Source: an uncultured Clostridia bacterium (GTDB lineage Bacteria > Bacillota > Clostridia > Christensenellales > Aristaeellaceae). Taken from it: 64,000 nt of DNA. Shown piece after piece: positions 25,301 to 34,039 of this stretch (position 1 is the first letter of the stretch; each line of letters begins with the position of its first letter). The stretch is from positions 35,364 through 99,363 of the forward strand of contig CAMVEB010000012.1 of assembly GCA_947166385.1 (NCBI GenBank). Direction: 5' to 3'. The notes beneath the pieces were generated by a model. The model saw only the letters and a list, made by a program, of their open reading frames with translations. It searched no databases and had not been told where the DNA came from. Position numbers and translations under genes: made by a program.

Positions 25301-26128
25301 ATGAAAAAGAACGCCAAGCACAGCAGATCCGGATCACCCTGGTCTTTCTTCACCTCCGGGTATCTGGTTCTCGTCCTGCTGTTTATCTATCTGCCGATCC
25401 TCTATGTCATGGTCTTCTCCTTCAATGATTCCAAGTCCATGATCTCCTTCTCCGGTTTCTCTCTCCGCTGGTACGAAGCTCTCTTCAGCAGCCGGGATAT
25501 GCTGGAGAGCATCTGGACCACCGTGGAGGTCGCGGTCATCGCCACCGTGGTGTCGACGGTCATCGGCACCGTTGCGGCCATCGGCCTCTCCAAGGCCCGC
25601 CGCCTGATCCGTACCATCGTTCTCGAGATCAACAATCTTCCGGTTCTCAATCCGGATATCGTCACCGCCATCGGCCTGATGCTCCTCTTCCTTTCCCTGA
25701 AGGTCCGCCGCAGCATCGTCACCCTGACGCTCGCGCACATTTCCTTCTGCATTCCATATGTGATTCTTTCCGTCCTGCCAAAGCTGCGTCAGCTGGATGA
25801 CAATGTAGCCGAGGCCGCCATGGACCTGGGAGCCACACCGTTCAAAGCCCTGACCCGGGTCATCATCCCCCAGATCTATCCCGCCATCCTGTCCGGCGCC
25901 CTGATCGCCTTCAGCATGTCCTTTGATGATTTCGTCATCTCCTATTTTACCGCCGGCATGGATGTCCAGAATATCTCCATGTTTGTCTATTCGATGAAGC
26001 GCTTCAATCCCGCTGTCAATGCCCTGTCTGCCCTGATCGTAATCGTGGTGACCGTGATCCTGATCCTGGCCAACCTGATTCCGTATCTGAAGGATAAGAA
26101 GAATAACAAGGAGGAACAAGAAACATGA
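25301..26128 (+). CDS. potC: Spermidine/putrescine ABC transporter permease PotC
   Basis: A 275-residue permease with six membrane helices and the EAA loop EAAMDLGATPFKALTRVIIP. The N terminus has a basic stretch (KKNAKHSRSG) before the first helix. ATG at 25301, 4 bases after the potB stop, gives a normal PotC length; upstream in-frame starts would overlap potB and add unrelated residues. Its stop overlaps the potD start by ATGA. Confidence 0.93.
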   Translation: MKKNAKHSRSGSPWSFFTSGYLVLVLLFIYLPILYVMVFSFNDSKSMISFSGFSLRWYEALFSSRDMLESIWTTVEVAVIATVVSTVIGTVAAIGLSKARRLIRTIVLEINNLPVLNPDIVTAIGLMLLFLSLKVRRSIVTLTLAHISFCIPYVILSVLPKLRQLDDNVAEAAMDLGATPFKALTRVIIPQIYPAILSGALIAFSMSFDDFVISYFTAGMDVQNISMFVYSMKRFNPAVNALSALIVIVVTVILILANLIPYLKDKKNNKEEQET

Positions 26129-27198
26129 AGAAGATCCTATGCTCCCTGCTGGCCCTGGTCCTGGCCGCCCTGCCCCTGCTGGCCTTCGCCGAAGGCACCG
26201 ATGAGGATTTCGGCGGCGTCACGCTGAATGTCTATAACTGGGGTGAATACATTGATGAAGCGGTGCTCCGCGAGTTTGAGCAGCGGTATAACTGCAAGGT
26301 CAACTACAAGTACTATGATTCCAACGAAACCCTTTATACCAAGCTCTCCGGCGGCGATGATCCCTGGGACATCCTGGTCCCCAGCGATTATATGATCGAA
26401 CGGCTGATCAAGGAGGGTGCGCTTCAGCCCCTGGACAAGTCGATCGTCAACAATCTGGATGACCTGACCGATTCCGTAAAAAACCTGGCCTTTGACCCGG
26501 ATAACACCTATTCCGTCCCCTATCTCTGGCAGACGGTCTGCATCGTTTATGACACAACGAAGATCGACCCTGCCGTGGTGGAGGAGAAGGGCTGGGATCT
26601 CTTCCTGGATCCGGCCTACAAAGGTCATGCCTATATGTATGATTCTTCCCGCGATGCCTTTATGATCGCCCTGAAGGCCCTGGGCTATTCCATGAATACG
26701 GATAATGAGCAGGAAATCGATGCCGCCCATCAGTGGCTGCTGCAGATGAATTCCGCCCTGAATCCTTCCTATGTGACTGACGAAATGATCGACGGCATGG
26801 CCGAAGGCCTCAAGTGGTTCGCCCTCGCTTACAGCGGCGACGCCGCCTATATCCTCGGCGAAAATGAGGATATGGGCTTCTGCGCCCCGAAGCAGGGCAC
26901 CAACATTGCCGTGGACAGCATGGTCATCCCGGCCAAGGCCGGCAACCCGAGACTGGCGAACCTGTTCATCCGCTTTATCTGCGAGTATGAAACCAGCCTG
27001 GCCATCTCCTCCTATACCGGTTATGCCTCTCCCAACGCCAAAGTGCTGGAGACGCTCTCCGGCCCCGGCGGGGATTATGAAGGCAACGACGCCTATCTCC
27101 CCCGCGCCGGGTATGATCTGGATGAGCATTATGTGGATAATGTCGCCCTGGCCGCGAAGCTCTCCGATCTGTGGATGAAGGTCATGGCCGCCCGGTAA
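26125..27198 (+). CDS. potD: Polyamine-binding protein PotD
   Basis: A 357-residue extracytoplasmic solute-binding protein. A Sec signal peptide with a probable AFA/EG cleavage site covers about residues 1-22; there is no lipobox Cys, unusual for a Gram-positive binding protein, so anchoring is not explained. The mature protein begins with VTLNVYNWGEYIDEAVLREF and has the SGGDDPWDILVPSDYMIERL and PYLWQTVCIVYDT segments typical of PotD. It delivers spermidine or putrescine to PotBC. It is the last gene of the operon and is followed by a strong terminator. Confidence 0.94.
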   Translation: MKKILCSLLALVLAALPLLAFAEGTDEDFGGVTLNVYNWGEYIDEAVLREFEQRYNCKVNYKYYDSNETLYTKLSGGDDPWDILVPSDYMIERLIKEGALQPLDKSIVNNLDDLTDSVKNLAFDPDNTYSVPYLWQTVCIVYDTTKIDPAVVEEKGWDLFLDPAYKGHAYMYDSSRDAFMIALKALGYSMNTDNEQEIDAAHQWLLQMNSALNPSYVTDEMIDGMAEGLKWFALAYSGDAAYILGENEDMGFCAPKQGTNIAVDSMVIPAKAGNPRLANLFIRFICEYETSLAISSYTGYASPNAKVLETLSGPGGDYEGNDAYLPRAGYDLDEHYVDNVALAAKLSDLWMKVMAAR

Positions 27199-27214
27199 AC
27201 CGCGCCGTCTAGCT

Positions 27215-27252
27215 AAAAGGAGCTGTAAGTTTTTTACAGCTCCTTTTTCGAT
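27215..27252 (+). terminator. Terminator of the potABCD operon
   Basis: A 14-base perfect stem (27215-27228 with 27234-27247, AAAAGGAGCTGTAA and its complement), a 5-base loop and a T-run ending at 27248. It begins 16 bases after the potD stop. Because the stem ends are A and T runs, it could work in both directions. Confidence 0.93.
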
Positions 27253-27266
27253 ATGAAAAATGACCC

Positions 27267-27407
27267 TCAGGCAAGCCGCAGCTCATCCAGGGTGTACCGC
27301 ACCACTTCCCCAACGGAATCCTCTTCCTCGCAGGCAGCGATGCCGGCCAGCCAGGGATGGGATTCCGCCCATGACAGATCCTGAGCTTCCGCGTTTTCCT
27401 GTTCCAC
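27267..27407 (-). CDS. Small acidic 46-residue protein
   Basis: A short open frame from GTG at 27407 to TGA at 27267, with AAAAGGAG placed 8 bases before the start. The peptide is acidic with Trp and two amphipathic stretches (LSWAESHPWLAGIAACEEED and GEVVRYTLDELRLA). No family is recognised. The strong ribosome binding site, regular codon use and a promoter-like TACAAT upstream support it as a real gene. It lies between the potD terminator and the divergent thioesterase promoter. Confidence 0.6.
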   Translation of the reverse strand: MEQENAEAQDLSWAESHPWLAGIAACEEEDSVGEVVRYTLDELRLA

Positions 27408-27445
27408 AGGGGTCACTCCTTTTGACTTGATCAAAACCGCAACGG

Positions 27446-27474
27446 ATTGTACTCCATCAACCGGAAAAACACAA
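27446..27474 (-). promoter_or_regulatory. Possible promoter of the 46-residue gene
   Basis: Minus-strand TTGTGT (27469-27474) and TACAAT (27446-27451) with 17 bases between them, about 40 bases before the GTG at 27407. The -35 is a weak match. Confidence 0.45.
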
Positions 27475-27505
27475 GATGCTATTTCGTTTTTTTCCGGTTT
27501 TTCCG

Positions 27506-27534
27506 TTGAATTCCACTGCCATCTTGCGTATAAT
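27506..27534 (+). promoter_or_regulatory. Promoter of the hotdog thioesterase gene
   Basis: TTGAAT (27506-27511), a 17-base spacer and a perfect TATAAT (27529-27534), 33 bases before the ATG. Confidence 0.78.
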
Positions 27535-27567
27535 GTGGCTCATCATCTGGAAACCGGAGGGATCGTT

Positions 27568-27966
27568 ATGGCGGAATTCAACTCTCTGGAGGAGGCCCGC
27601 GCCTTTTTTGAACAGGACCGTTATGCCACGGAGAACGGGATCGTCCTGGATGCACTGGGCCCGGAAGGTTCGGTGTGCAGCGTGGAGCTGACCGACCGCC
27701 ACCGCAACGCAGAAGGCGGGGTCATGGGCGGCGTCATGCTGACGCTGGTGGATTTTGCCTTCGCTGCCGCTGCCAGCAATGTCCACCGGCCCACTGTCGC
27801 CCAGCAGATCAGCATCAGCTTCCTGTCCTCCCCCCGCGGCGTCAGGCTGACCGCAAAAGCGTCCTGCCGCAAGGACGGCAGGACAAGCTGTGTCTACAAT
27901 GTCGATGTTTCCGATGATCTTGGCCGGGATATCGCCCAGGCTGTCGTCACGGGATTCAAGCTATAA
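27568..27966 (+). CDS. PaaI-type hotdog thioesterase
   Basis: A 132-residue acyl-CoA thioesterase-like protein. The hotdog signature is HRNAEGGVMGGVMLTLVDFA, in which the HxNxxGxxHGG-like loop reads NAEGGVMGG, followed by a helix, then the strand QISISFLSSPRG. Family members hydrolyse aryl- or acyl-CoA thioesters; the substrate is unknown. The ATG at 27568 has CGGAGGGATCGTT before it and lies 33 bases after a consensus promoter; the longer upstream frame crosses that promoter and is not used. The stop overlaps the convergent von Willebrand gene by 6 bases. Confidence 0.85.
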   Translation: MAEFNSLEEARAFFEQDRYATENGIVLDALGPEGSVCSVELTDRHRNAEGGVMGGVMLTLVDFAFAAAASNVHRPTVAQQISISFLSSPRGVRLTAKASCRKDGRTSCVYNVDVSDDLGRDIAQAVVTGFKL

Positions 27967-30609
27967 CCGTTTCTTTTTCTGCAGATTCTGCCAGAGCACG
28001 TCCGCGGCCTTTTCCGGCTCCGGGCCCTGCTCCGGCTTCTTTTTTTCCTTCTCCCGGGCTTTCACCGGTACAGTCTCCCGGGCCGCTTTCTTTTTCTCCG
28101 GCTCCCGGATCCAGTCCAACCGGCGCTGTGCCGCGTCCAGCACGAACAGGATCCCGGCCAGCAGCATCAGCACCGGCGCCAGGTCCCTGCGCTTGCGGGC
28201 ATCGGTGTCCGGAAAATCCAGCAGCCCTTCCGGGCTGTCTGTGGCTTTCCCGTCCGTCTCCCGACTCAGACGCTCCAGAATCCCGTCTTCCTGTTCCCGC
28301 AGGTCGTATTCCCCGGTCCAGGAGGCCACCGCGCCGCTTTCAGCGCTCATCAGTTCGTTTCCCAGCCTGTCCCGCAGGCTGATCTTCACTGCATAGGCTC
28401 CGGGCTGGGTCAGATCTTCCCCGCCCGCAAACGTCCGGGCATCCACCTGTTCCAGCGCCACGGTTTCCGTTGTTCCGTCCGGTTTCACAATCCGGGCCTC
28501 CGCCTTCACAGCCCGGCTGATCAGCTCATCCTCCGTATCGGCGGTGAAGCGGATCCTTCCTTCTTCCAGCACGGTCGTCCCGTTCTGTTCCCGGGCAGGC
28601 AGCACAAAGGACAGGATCCCGCCAAAAAACTCTGACGCCCGATCCCAGGTCAGGAAATCCGCGCTCCATCCGCCCTGCACGTCGCTCATCCAGGCTGCCA
28701 CCTTTCCCGCGCCGTACTGCCACCAGGCCAGGATCGGATCCTGCCGGTCACTGCACAGGGAAACGGTCGCCAGGGGTTTTTCCGTCGCGGCCAGGTATCC
28801 CCGCAGCGCCGGAAAGCCGTCAAACCCCGTCATGCTTTCGTCCGTTACCGCCGGGGTAAAAGTCCGGTTCTGCACATACGCGCCGGAAATCATCATCGTT
28901 TCCTTCGTGAAGATCTTCGGCAGGCTGTCAAAAGGACCGGCAGTATACATCCGTCCTTTCCCCAGCTCCGCCAGTTTCCTCATCCCTGCGTAGTCCGCCC
29001 CGTCGCCCACGGCCACCGTAGTCACCGTAATGCCGTTTTCCGCCATATCCTGCACGATCTCCTGGTATCCGCTGTCCCCGGCTTCGCCGTCCGTCAGGAA
29101 GATCAGGTGTTTATACTGGGCGTCCGCGGCCTTCAGTGCCTGGGATGCCATCATGATCGGACTGTAGAAGGCGGTGCCGCCGCCAATCCGGATCGTGCGG
29201 ACCGCATCCTGCATTGCCTGCACATCCGTTACCTGCGTCAGAGGTACCACCCATTTCCCCGTATCGTCAAAGGCAATCACCCCGGCCGCATCCCGTGGAG
29301 TCAGGACTTCCAGCGCGCTGCAGGCCGCTTCCCTGGCCAGCTGCAGGCGGGTCATTCCCCAGCTGCTTTCCTCCATGGAGCCGGATTTGTCGATGGCGAT
29401 CACCAACGCGGTGGTCGGCAGGTCCATCCGGTTCTGCACGTCGATCGTCACCGGCAGCATTTTCTCCATCGGGCTGCCCCGGTATCCGCCCAGTGCGTAG
29501 CTGGCGTCCCCGCCGAACACGGCCACGCCGCATCCCAGTTCCCGCGCTGCCTCGTCCAGCGCGCTCATCTGGCTGTCCGTCAGTTGTCCCGCGTCAACGT
29601 TCACCAGTGCCACCGCATGGTATGCCCACAGCTCCGCGGCCTGATCGCTCAGCATCGCCGCCGGCACCGTCGTCACTTTCATGCCGGCACTCTCCAGCAT
29701 CTTCCGCAGTTCGCTGCCTTCCCCGCTCTTTCCCTCCGCCAGCAACACAGCGATCTCCCCGCTCACCACGGTGAACGTACCGTTCATGTCATTGGCGGAA
29801 ACCGTATCCCCTGGCAGCAGGATCCGTGCCTCGCAGGGAATCACGCCGCCGGCTGATGCCACGGAATCAAACGCGAAGGTGTTCTCCCCTTTGCGCAGCG
29901 TCACCTGCCTGGTCTGCGGCTGGCCGTGGTTTTCCGTCAGCAGCAGCGTCGCCTCTCCGGCAGTATTAGCGTGTACAGTCACCAGCGTGGTATATTTCTG
30001 TCCTCTGTACAGAGATGCCGGTACAGATACCTCCGTTACCTGGGCGTCGGATCCGGTCTTCCGGGCGATTTTCAGCGTGTTGACCGGAACCATATAACGG
30101 CTCTTCAGCCATTCCTCCGCCCCGGTCACCGCCCCGTCGCTGATTACAGCGATCCCGCCGTTGCTGTCTGACGGCAGCAGGGCGGATGCCAGCTCCAGGG
30201 CCTCGCCCAGATTGCTCCCGCTGCGATCCGCGGTCAGGGAAATATCTGCTGCCGTTGGATCCTTCCCAAGGGATTTCTCTACCATGGCATGCCGGCCAAA
30301 CACGATTACACCCGTTTTCCGGCCCTCCCCGCCTCCGGTCAGTGCCTGCCGCGCCATTTCCGCAATTTCCCCTTCGTTCACCGACGCAGATGCGTCCAGC
30401 AGCAGCCAGGCAGTCCGGTCCGGGCTTGCCGTCAGCAGACTCGTTCCAGCCAGGGCCAGTACCGTCAATATGATCAGGATATACCGCGTGATGTGGGAGA
30501 TCCGCTCCTTCAGGCTCCGGCTCCGGCACATCCTCGCCGTCAGGAAGATCATGGCAGCGCACACGGGGATCAGGATCAGGCGGACCGGATGCGCAATTTC
30601 AAAGCTCAT
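27961..30609 (-). CDS. Membrane protein with von Willebrand factor A domain
   Basis: An 882-residue protein with two N-terminal membrane helices (about residues 9-25 and 40-60), an extracellular region and a VWA domain whose MIDAS motif DKSGSM lies near residue 403 (LVIAIDKSGSMEESS). A second, partial VWA-like part precedes it (WLLLDASASVNEGEI). Near the end a membrane helix (APVLMLLAGILFVLDAAQ) is followed by a Lys- and Glu-rich tail. It is the last gene of the MoxR-DUF58-VWA run and starts by ATGA overlap with the previous gene. Such proteins act with MoxR ATPases as chaperone-like complexes; the client is unknown. Confidence 0.82.
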   Translation of the reverse strand: MSFEIAHPVRLILIPVCAAMIFLTARMCRSRSLKERISHITRYILIILTVLALAGTSLLTASPDRTAWLLLDASASVNEGEIAEMARQALTGGGEGRKTGVIVFGRHAMVEKSLGKDPTAADISLTADRSGSNLGEALELASALLPSDSNGGIAVISDGAVTGAEEWLKSRYMVPVNTLKIARKTGSDAQVTEVSVPASLYRGQKYTTLVTVHANTAGEATLLLTENHGQPQTRQVTLRKGENTFAFDSVASAGGVIPCEARILLPGDTVSANDMNGTFTVVSGEIAVLLAEGKSGEGSELRKMLESAGMKVTTVPAAMLSDQAAELWAYHAVALVNVDAGQLTDSQMSALDEAARELGCGVAVFGGDASYALGGYRGSPMEKMLPVTIDVQNRMDLPTTALVIAIDKSGSMEESSWGMTRLQLAREAACSALEVLTPRDAAGVIAFDDTGKWVVPLTQVTDVQAMQDAVRTIRIGGGTAFYSPIMMASQALKAADAQYKHLIFLTDGEAGDSGYQEIVQDMAENGITVTTVAVGDGADYAGMRKLAELGKGRMYTAGPFDSLPKIFTKETMMISGAYVQNRTFTPAVTDESMTGFDGFPALRGYLAATEKPLATVSLCSDRQDPILAWWQYGAGKVAAWMSDVQGGWSADFLTWDRASEFFGGILSFVLPAREQNGTTVLEEGRIRFTADTEDELISRAVKAEARIVKPDGTTETVALEQVDARTFAGGEDLTQPGAYAVKISLRDRLGNELMSAESGAVASWTGEYDLREQEDGILERLSRETDGKATDSPEGLLDFPDTDARKRRDLAPVLMLLAGILFVLDAAQRRLDWIREPEKKKAARETVPVKAREKEKKKPEQGPEPEKAADVLWQNLQKKKRL

Positions 30610-32177
30610 TTCGCCGTCCCCCTTCTCCGCCCGGCCCAGGGCTCCCTGGCCAGGATAAACTCAGCAACCAGCAGCAGCAGAAATCCGCCCAGCACCCATC
30701 CTGTCAGGTCGGTTCCCTGGCGACCGGCGGCGACATTCCCCGCATCTTCCCTGTCGGGCGCCACGGTGCGAACATCGCTCTCTTCGATCGGAAACAGTGT
30801 CTCCCCCGCCGCCACAACAGCCGTCTCTACTGCCTCCGGCAGCAGCCAGTCCAGAATATTCTGGATCAGGATCGGAAAATCATACTTCAGCGGCAAATTG
30901 CTGTCCGCCAGCGCGAAGCCGAGGATCACCCCATCCTCCGTGTAGGCTGCCACCGTCTCGCCACCCGCGCGGATCGCCGCTTTTCCACCGCTGACCGGCC
31001 GGCAGGCACGCAGGAAAACACGCTGCAGTGTCAGCCCCTTCGTGATTGGCGTCTCCTCCGCCGTCAGGCTGCCAGCCGGCTCCTGTTCCTCTTCCGTCCA
31101 GGTGAAGACGGTTTCCCCGCTTCTCCGGGAAAAGATCACCGGTGAATGTCCGCTGATATACAGATCCGCTTCGGTCGTTTCCAGCGCTTCCGCGCTGGTC
31201 CGCAGCACCTTCAGGTCACTCCGTACCTTCAGCGCGCTTTCCAGAAACAGGCTATCCTCCGTCAGCGCCACGGTCCGTGTCCGACTGTGTTCCACCGGCA
31301 CCTCTGCGCGGTTATCCGCCGCCAGCGCATCCTCTTCCCGGATCCGGATTTCTGCCGTCCGGCTATCCTCCGGGATGGCAAACAGCACCCCCGCTGTTTC
31401 CCCCGCAGGGATCTCCACCTGTTTTGCTTCGCGAAGCTCGCTGTCCGAACTGCAAATCACCGTCACCATGCAGTCGCCCCCGAAGTTGGCAATCCGGGCA
31501 TAGGCATGCCCTTCTCCGGCTGTCAGGGCATACACGGCGCGGTTTTCCTCACCCCGCCCCGCATTGACAGCAGATACACCCTCCGGCGGGATATAATCGT
31601 CGGAAAACACGATGATCCGAGCTCCTTTTTCCCGGTCCTCCCTGCGGATCGCCTCTGCCAGCCCGACAGCTTTCTCCAGATCCGCCCCGCCACGGCCGCA
31701 CGCAAGACCGAGGATCGCCCGGCGCGTATCCTCCCGATCCGTGCTGCCGGATACAACCTGCCGGATTTCTTCTTCGGCTGCCAGTACAGTGATCTCCTCG
31801 CCGGCGGGCATCCCATCCAGCATCTCCAGCGCCCGCTCTTTCGCGGTTTCCAGCCTTGTCCGACCCTCTGTCACCGCCTGCATGCTGCCGCTCAGGTCAA
31901 AAATCATCACCGTCCGGGATGCGTTACCGCCTTCCAGGCAGGGATGCATCAGGCCCAGTACCAGCAGCAGCGCAGCCAGGAACTGCACCGGCAACAGCAG
32001 GTTTTTCCGCAGGCGCTGGAGCGGCCTGTTGGCCGCGTGATCCTTCATGGCCGCCTGCCACAGGAACGTGCTCGGTACCTGGGTCGGCAGGTATTTCCTG
32101 CGCAGCAGGTACAGAATCACGATCCCGGCCGGCAGGGCCAGTGCCCAGGCAAACTGCGGGGCTGCAAATGAAATCAT
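30606..32177 (-). CDS. BatA-like membrane protein with VWA domain
   Basis: A 523-residue protein. The N terminus is an aerotolerance BatA-type segment (FAAPQFAWALALPAGIVILY and LLRRKYLPTQVPSTFLWQ) with a second helix at about residues 58-76. The VWA MIDAS sequence is FDLSGSM near residue 95. A final helix (GWVLGGFLLLLVAEFILA) lies near the C terminus. GAGGAG precedes ATG at 32177, 14 bases after the DUF58 stop; the upstream extension was rejected. Its stop overlaps the next VWA gene. Confidence 0.84.
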   Translation of the reverse strand: MISFAAPQFAWALALPAGIVILYLLRRKYLPTQVPSTFLWQAAMKDHAANRPLQRLRKNLLLPVQFLAALLLVLGLMHPCLEGGNASRTVMIFDLSGSMQAVTEGRTRLETAKERALEMLDGMPAGEEITVLAAEEEIRQVVSGSTDREDTRRAILGLACGRGGADLEKAVGLAEAIRREDREKGARIIVFSDDYIPPEGVSAVNAGRGEENRAVYALTAGEGHAYARIANFGGDCMVTVICSSDSELREAKQVEIPAGETAGVLFAIPEDSRTAEIRIREEDALAADNRAEVPVEHSRTRTVALTEDSLFLESALKVRSDLKVLRTSAEALETTEADLYISGHSPVIFSRRSGETVFTWTEEEQEPAGSLTAEETPITKGLTLQRVFLRACRPVSGGKAAIRAGGETVAAYTEDGVILGFALADSNLPLKYDFPILIQNILDWLLPEAVETAVVAAGETLFPIEESDVRTVAPDREDAGNVAAGRQGTDLTGWVLGGFLLLLVAEFILAREPWAGRRRGTAK

Positions 32178-32191
32178 GTCCGCTCCTCGTT

Positions 32192-33040
32192 TCAGATCAT
32201 CCTGCTCTCCGAAAGCAGGGGAATCCATCTCTCTTCAAAGTTTTCTCCGGCGTCCATCAGCACACAGGGCACCTCCCGCCGGAAGCACTCCTCCCGAATC
32301 CCGCGCAGAAACGCTTCCAGTGCCCGCTGATAGCTGTCCAGCGCGCTCCGATCCGCCAGCAGATCCACGGTTTTCCCGGTCTCGCTGTCCGTCAGTTTCA
32401 GCGCGCCGTCCAATGCCGGGTTCAGTTCCGCCTGGCTCAGCGTCTGAATCAGCGCGCATTCCTGTCCCCGGTATCGCAGGCTGTCCAGTGCCGACCCGAT
32501 CCCGTCTTCCCCGTAACAGTCGGAGATCAGGAAACACAAGCCCTTCCGCAGCCCTTCCGCATGCAAAACCGCTTCGCTCAGGCTGCCGCAGCCCCGGGGT
32601 ACGCAGGTATCCAACCACATCGTCAAACGCCCGTAAGCCTGCCTCCCGGCCAGCGGCGGGCTGACGCAGCCCCCACCCTCCTGCAACAGAATCACGCGCA
32701 GGCGGTCGCCGCCGGTCAGCGCCAGGTAGCCCACGGCCTCTGCTGCTTTCCGGGCAGTTTCCCATTTCTCCGCCATGGACGCGCTGCCATCCAGCAGCAC
32801 CGTCACCGCCGATTCCTGCTCCTCCATGTACAGTTTCAGGAAAAGCCGGTCAAACCTGGCCATCGCATTCCAGTCCAGCCGCCGGATATCATCCCCGGGG
32901 ATGTATTCCCGGTAGTCGGAGAATTCCGCTGACGAACCGGTCTGGCGGGAGCGCCGGGTTCCCCCCGCACCACCCCGGGCCCGTCCCTTCATCGCCAGGC
33001 ACAGCGTGTCCAACCGGCTCAGGAATGCATCACTTAACAT
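32192..33040 (-). CDS. DUF58 family protein
   Basis: A 282-residue soluble protein with the DUF58 hallmark YIPGDDIRRLDWNAMARFD around residues 47-65, followed by a VWA-like fold beginning VTVLLDGSASM. DUF58 proteins are standard partners of MoxR ATPases. The start overlaps the MoxR stop by 11 bases and GGTGG lies before it. An Arg-rich N-terminal stretch (KGRARGGAGGTRRSR) may contact nucleic acid or membrane lipids, which is speculative. Confidence 0.9.
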   Translation of the reverse strand: MLSDAFLSRLDTLCLAMKGRARGGAGGTRRSRQTGSSAEFSDYREYIPGDDIRRLDWNAMARFDRLFLKLYMEEQESAVTVLLDGSASMAEKWETARKAAEAVGYLALTGGDRLRVILLQEGGGCVSPPLAGRQAYGRLTMWLDTCVPRGCGSLSEAVLHAEGLRKGLCFLISDCYGEDGIGSALDSLRYRGQECALIQTLSQAELNPALDGALKLTDSETGKTVDLLADRSALDSYQRALEAFLRGIREECFRREVPCVLMDAGENFEERWIPLLSESRMI

Positions 33041-34007
33041 AGGTGTCCACCAGTTCCCGCAGGATGCTCTCGATATCTTTCCCTTCCGTCACGGCGGCAA
33101 AGTTCAGCGCCAGCCGATGGCGCAGACATGCCGGCGCCACAAACCGTATATCCTCGTATGCCACGTTGTACCGTCCCTGCTCCAGCGCCCGCACCCGGGC
33201 GGTGGAAAGGATTGCCTGCGCCGCCCGGGGGCTCGCCCCGAAGCGCAGGTATTTCCGGGTCGTCTCCGGCGCGTCCGTCGTTTCCGGATGGGTCGCCAGC
33301 ACCAGGCGGAGCGCGCTTTCCTGCACGCTTGCCGCGATCGGCACGCTCCGGGCCGTCTCCCGCATGTCCAGGATTTCCCTGGCTCCGGCGGCCTGCCGCG
33401 CTTCCCCGCTGTGTTCTCCGATCGTCAGGTTCATGATCCCTCCCAGCTCCTCCAGCGTCGGAAAGGGCACCAGCACCTTGAACAGGAACCGGTCCAACTG
33501 CGCTTCCGGCAGAGGATACGTCCCCTCCTGCTCCACCGGGTTCTGGGTCGCCAGCACGAAGTACGGCTCCGGCAGTTTCATTGTCTCCCCGGCAACCGTC
33601 ACGCTGTGCTCCTGCATAGCCTCCAGCAGAGCAGCCTGCGTCTTTGGGGTGGCACGGTTGATCTCGTCCGCCAGCACGATGCTGCTGAACAGAGGCCCCG
33701 CCTGGAACCGGAAGGCATTCCCATCCTCCGTGCGCACAAGAATATTCGTTCCGGTAATATCCGCCGGCATCAGATCCGGTGTGAACTGAATCCGGGAAAA
33801 GGGAAGATCCAGCACCTTGCTCAGCACGCGCACCAGGTGGGTTTTTCCCAGCCCCGGCACGCCCTCCAGCAGCACGTTCCCTCCGGCAATTACTGCCAGC
33901 AACAGATGCTCCACCACCGCTTCCTGACCGATCATTTCCTTCGCGATCTCCGAGCGGATCTTCCCGTAGCGCTCTGCAAACGCGGATATTGTATCTTTTG
34001 TATACAT
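33030..34007 (-). CDS. MoxR-family AAA+ ATPase
   Basis: A 325-residue AAA+ ATPase with Walker A GVPGLGKT, the MoxR-specific PDLMPADITGTN, Walker B LADEINRATPKTQAALLEAM, sensor 1 LATQNPVEQEGTYPLPEAQL and a C-terminal lid. It should form hexamers that remodel or activate the VWA proteins encoded downstream. It lies 32 bases after the coiled-coil gene at 34040, and its stop overlaps DUF58. Confidence 0.93.
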   Translation of the reverse strand: MYTKDTISAFAERYGKIRSEIAKEMIGQEAVVEHLLLAVIAGGNVLLEGVPGLGKTHLVRVLSKVLDLPFSRIQFTPDLMPADITGTNILVRTEDGNAFRFQAGPLFSSIVLADEINRATPKTQAALLEAMQEHSVTVAGETMKLPEPYFVLATQNPVEQEGTYPLPEAQLDRFLFKVLVPFPTLEELGGIMNLTIGEHSGEARQAAGAREILDMRETARSVPIAASVQESALRLVLATHPETTDAPETTRKYLRFGASPRAAQAILSTARVRALEQGRYNVAYEDIRFVAPACLRHRLALNFAAVTEGKDIESILRELVDTYVK

Positions 34008-34039
34008 GCTTTGTTTTCCTCCTGATGATTTTGGGGCTT

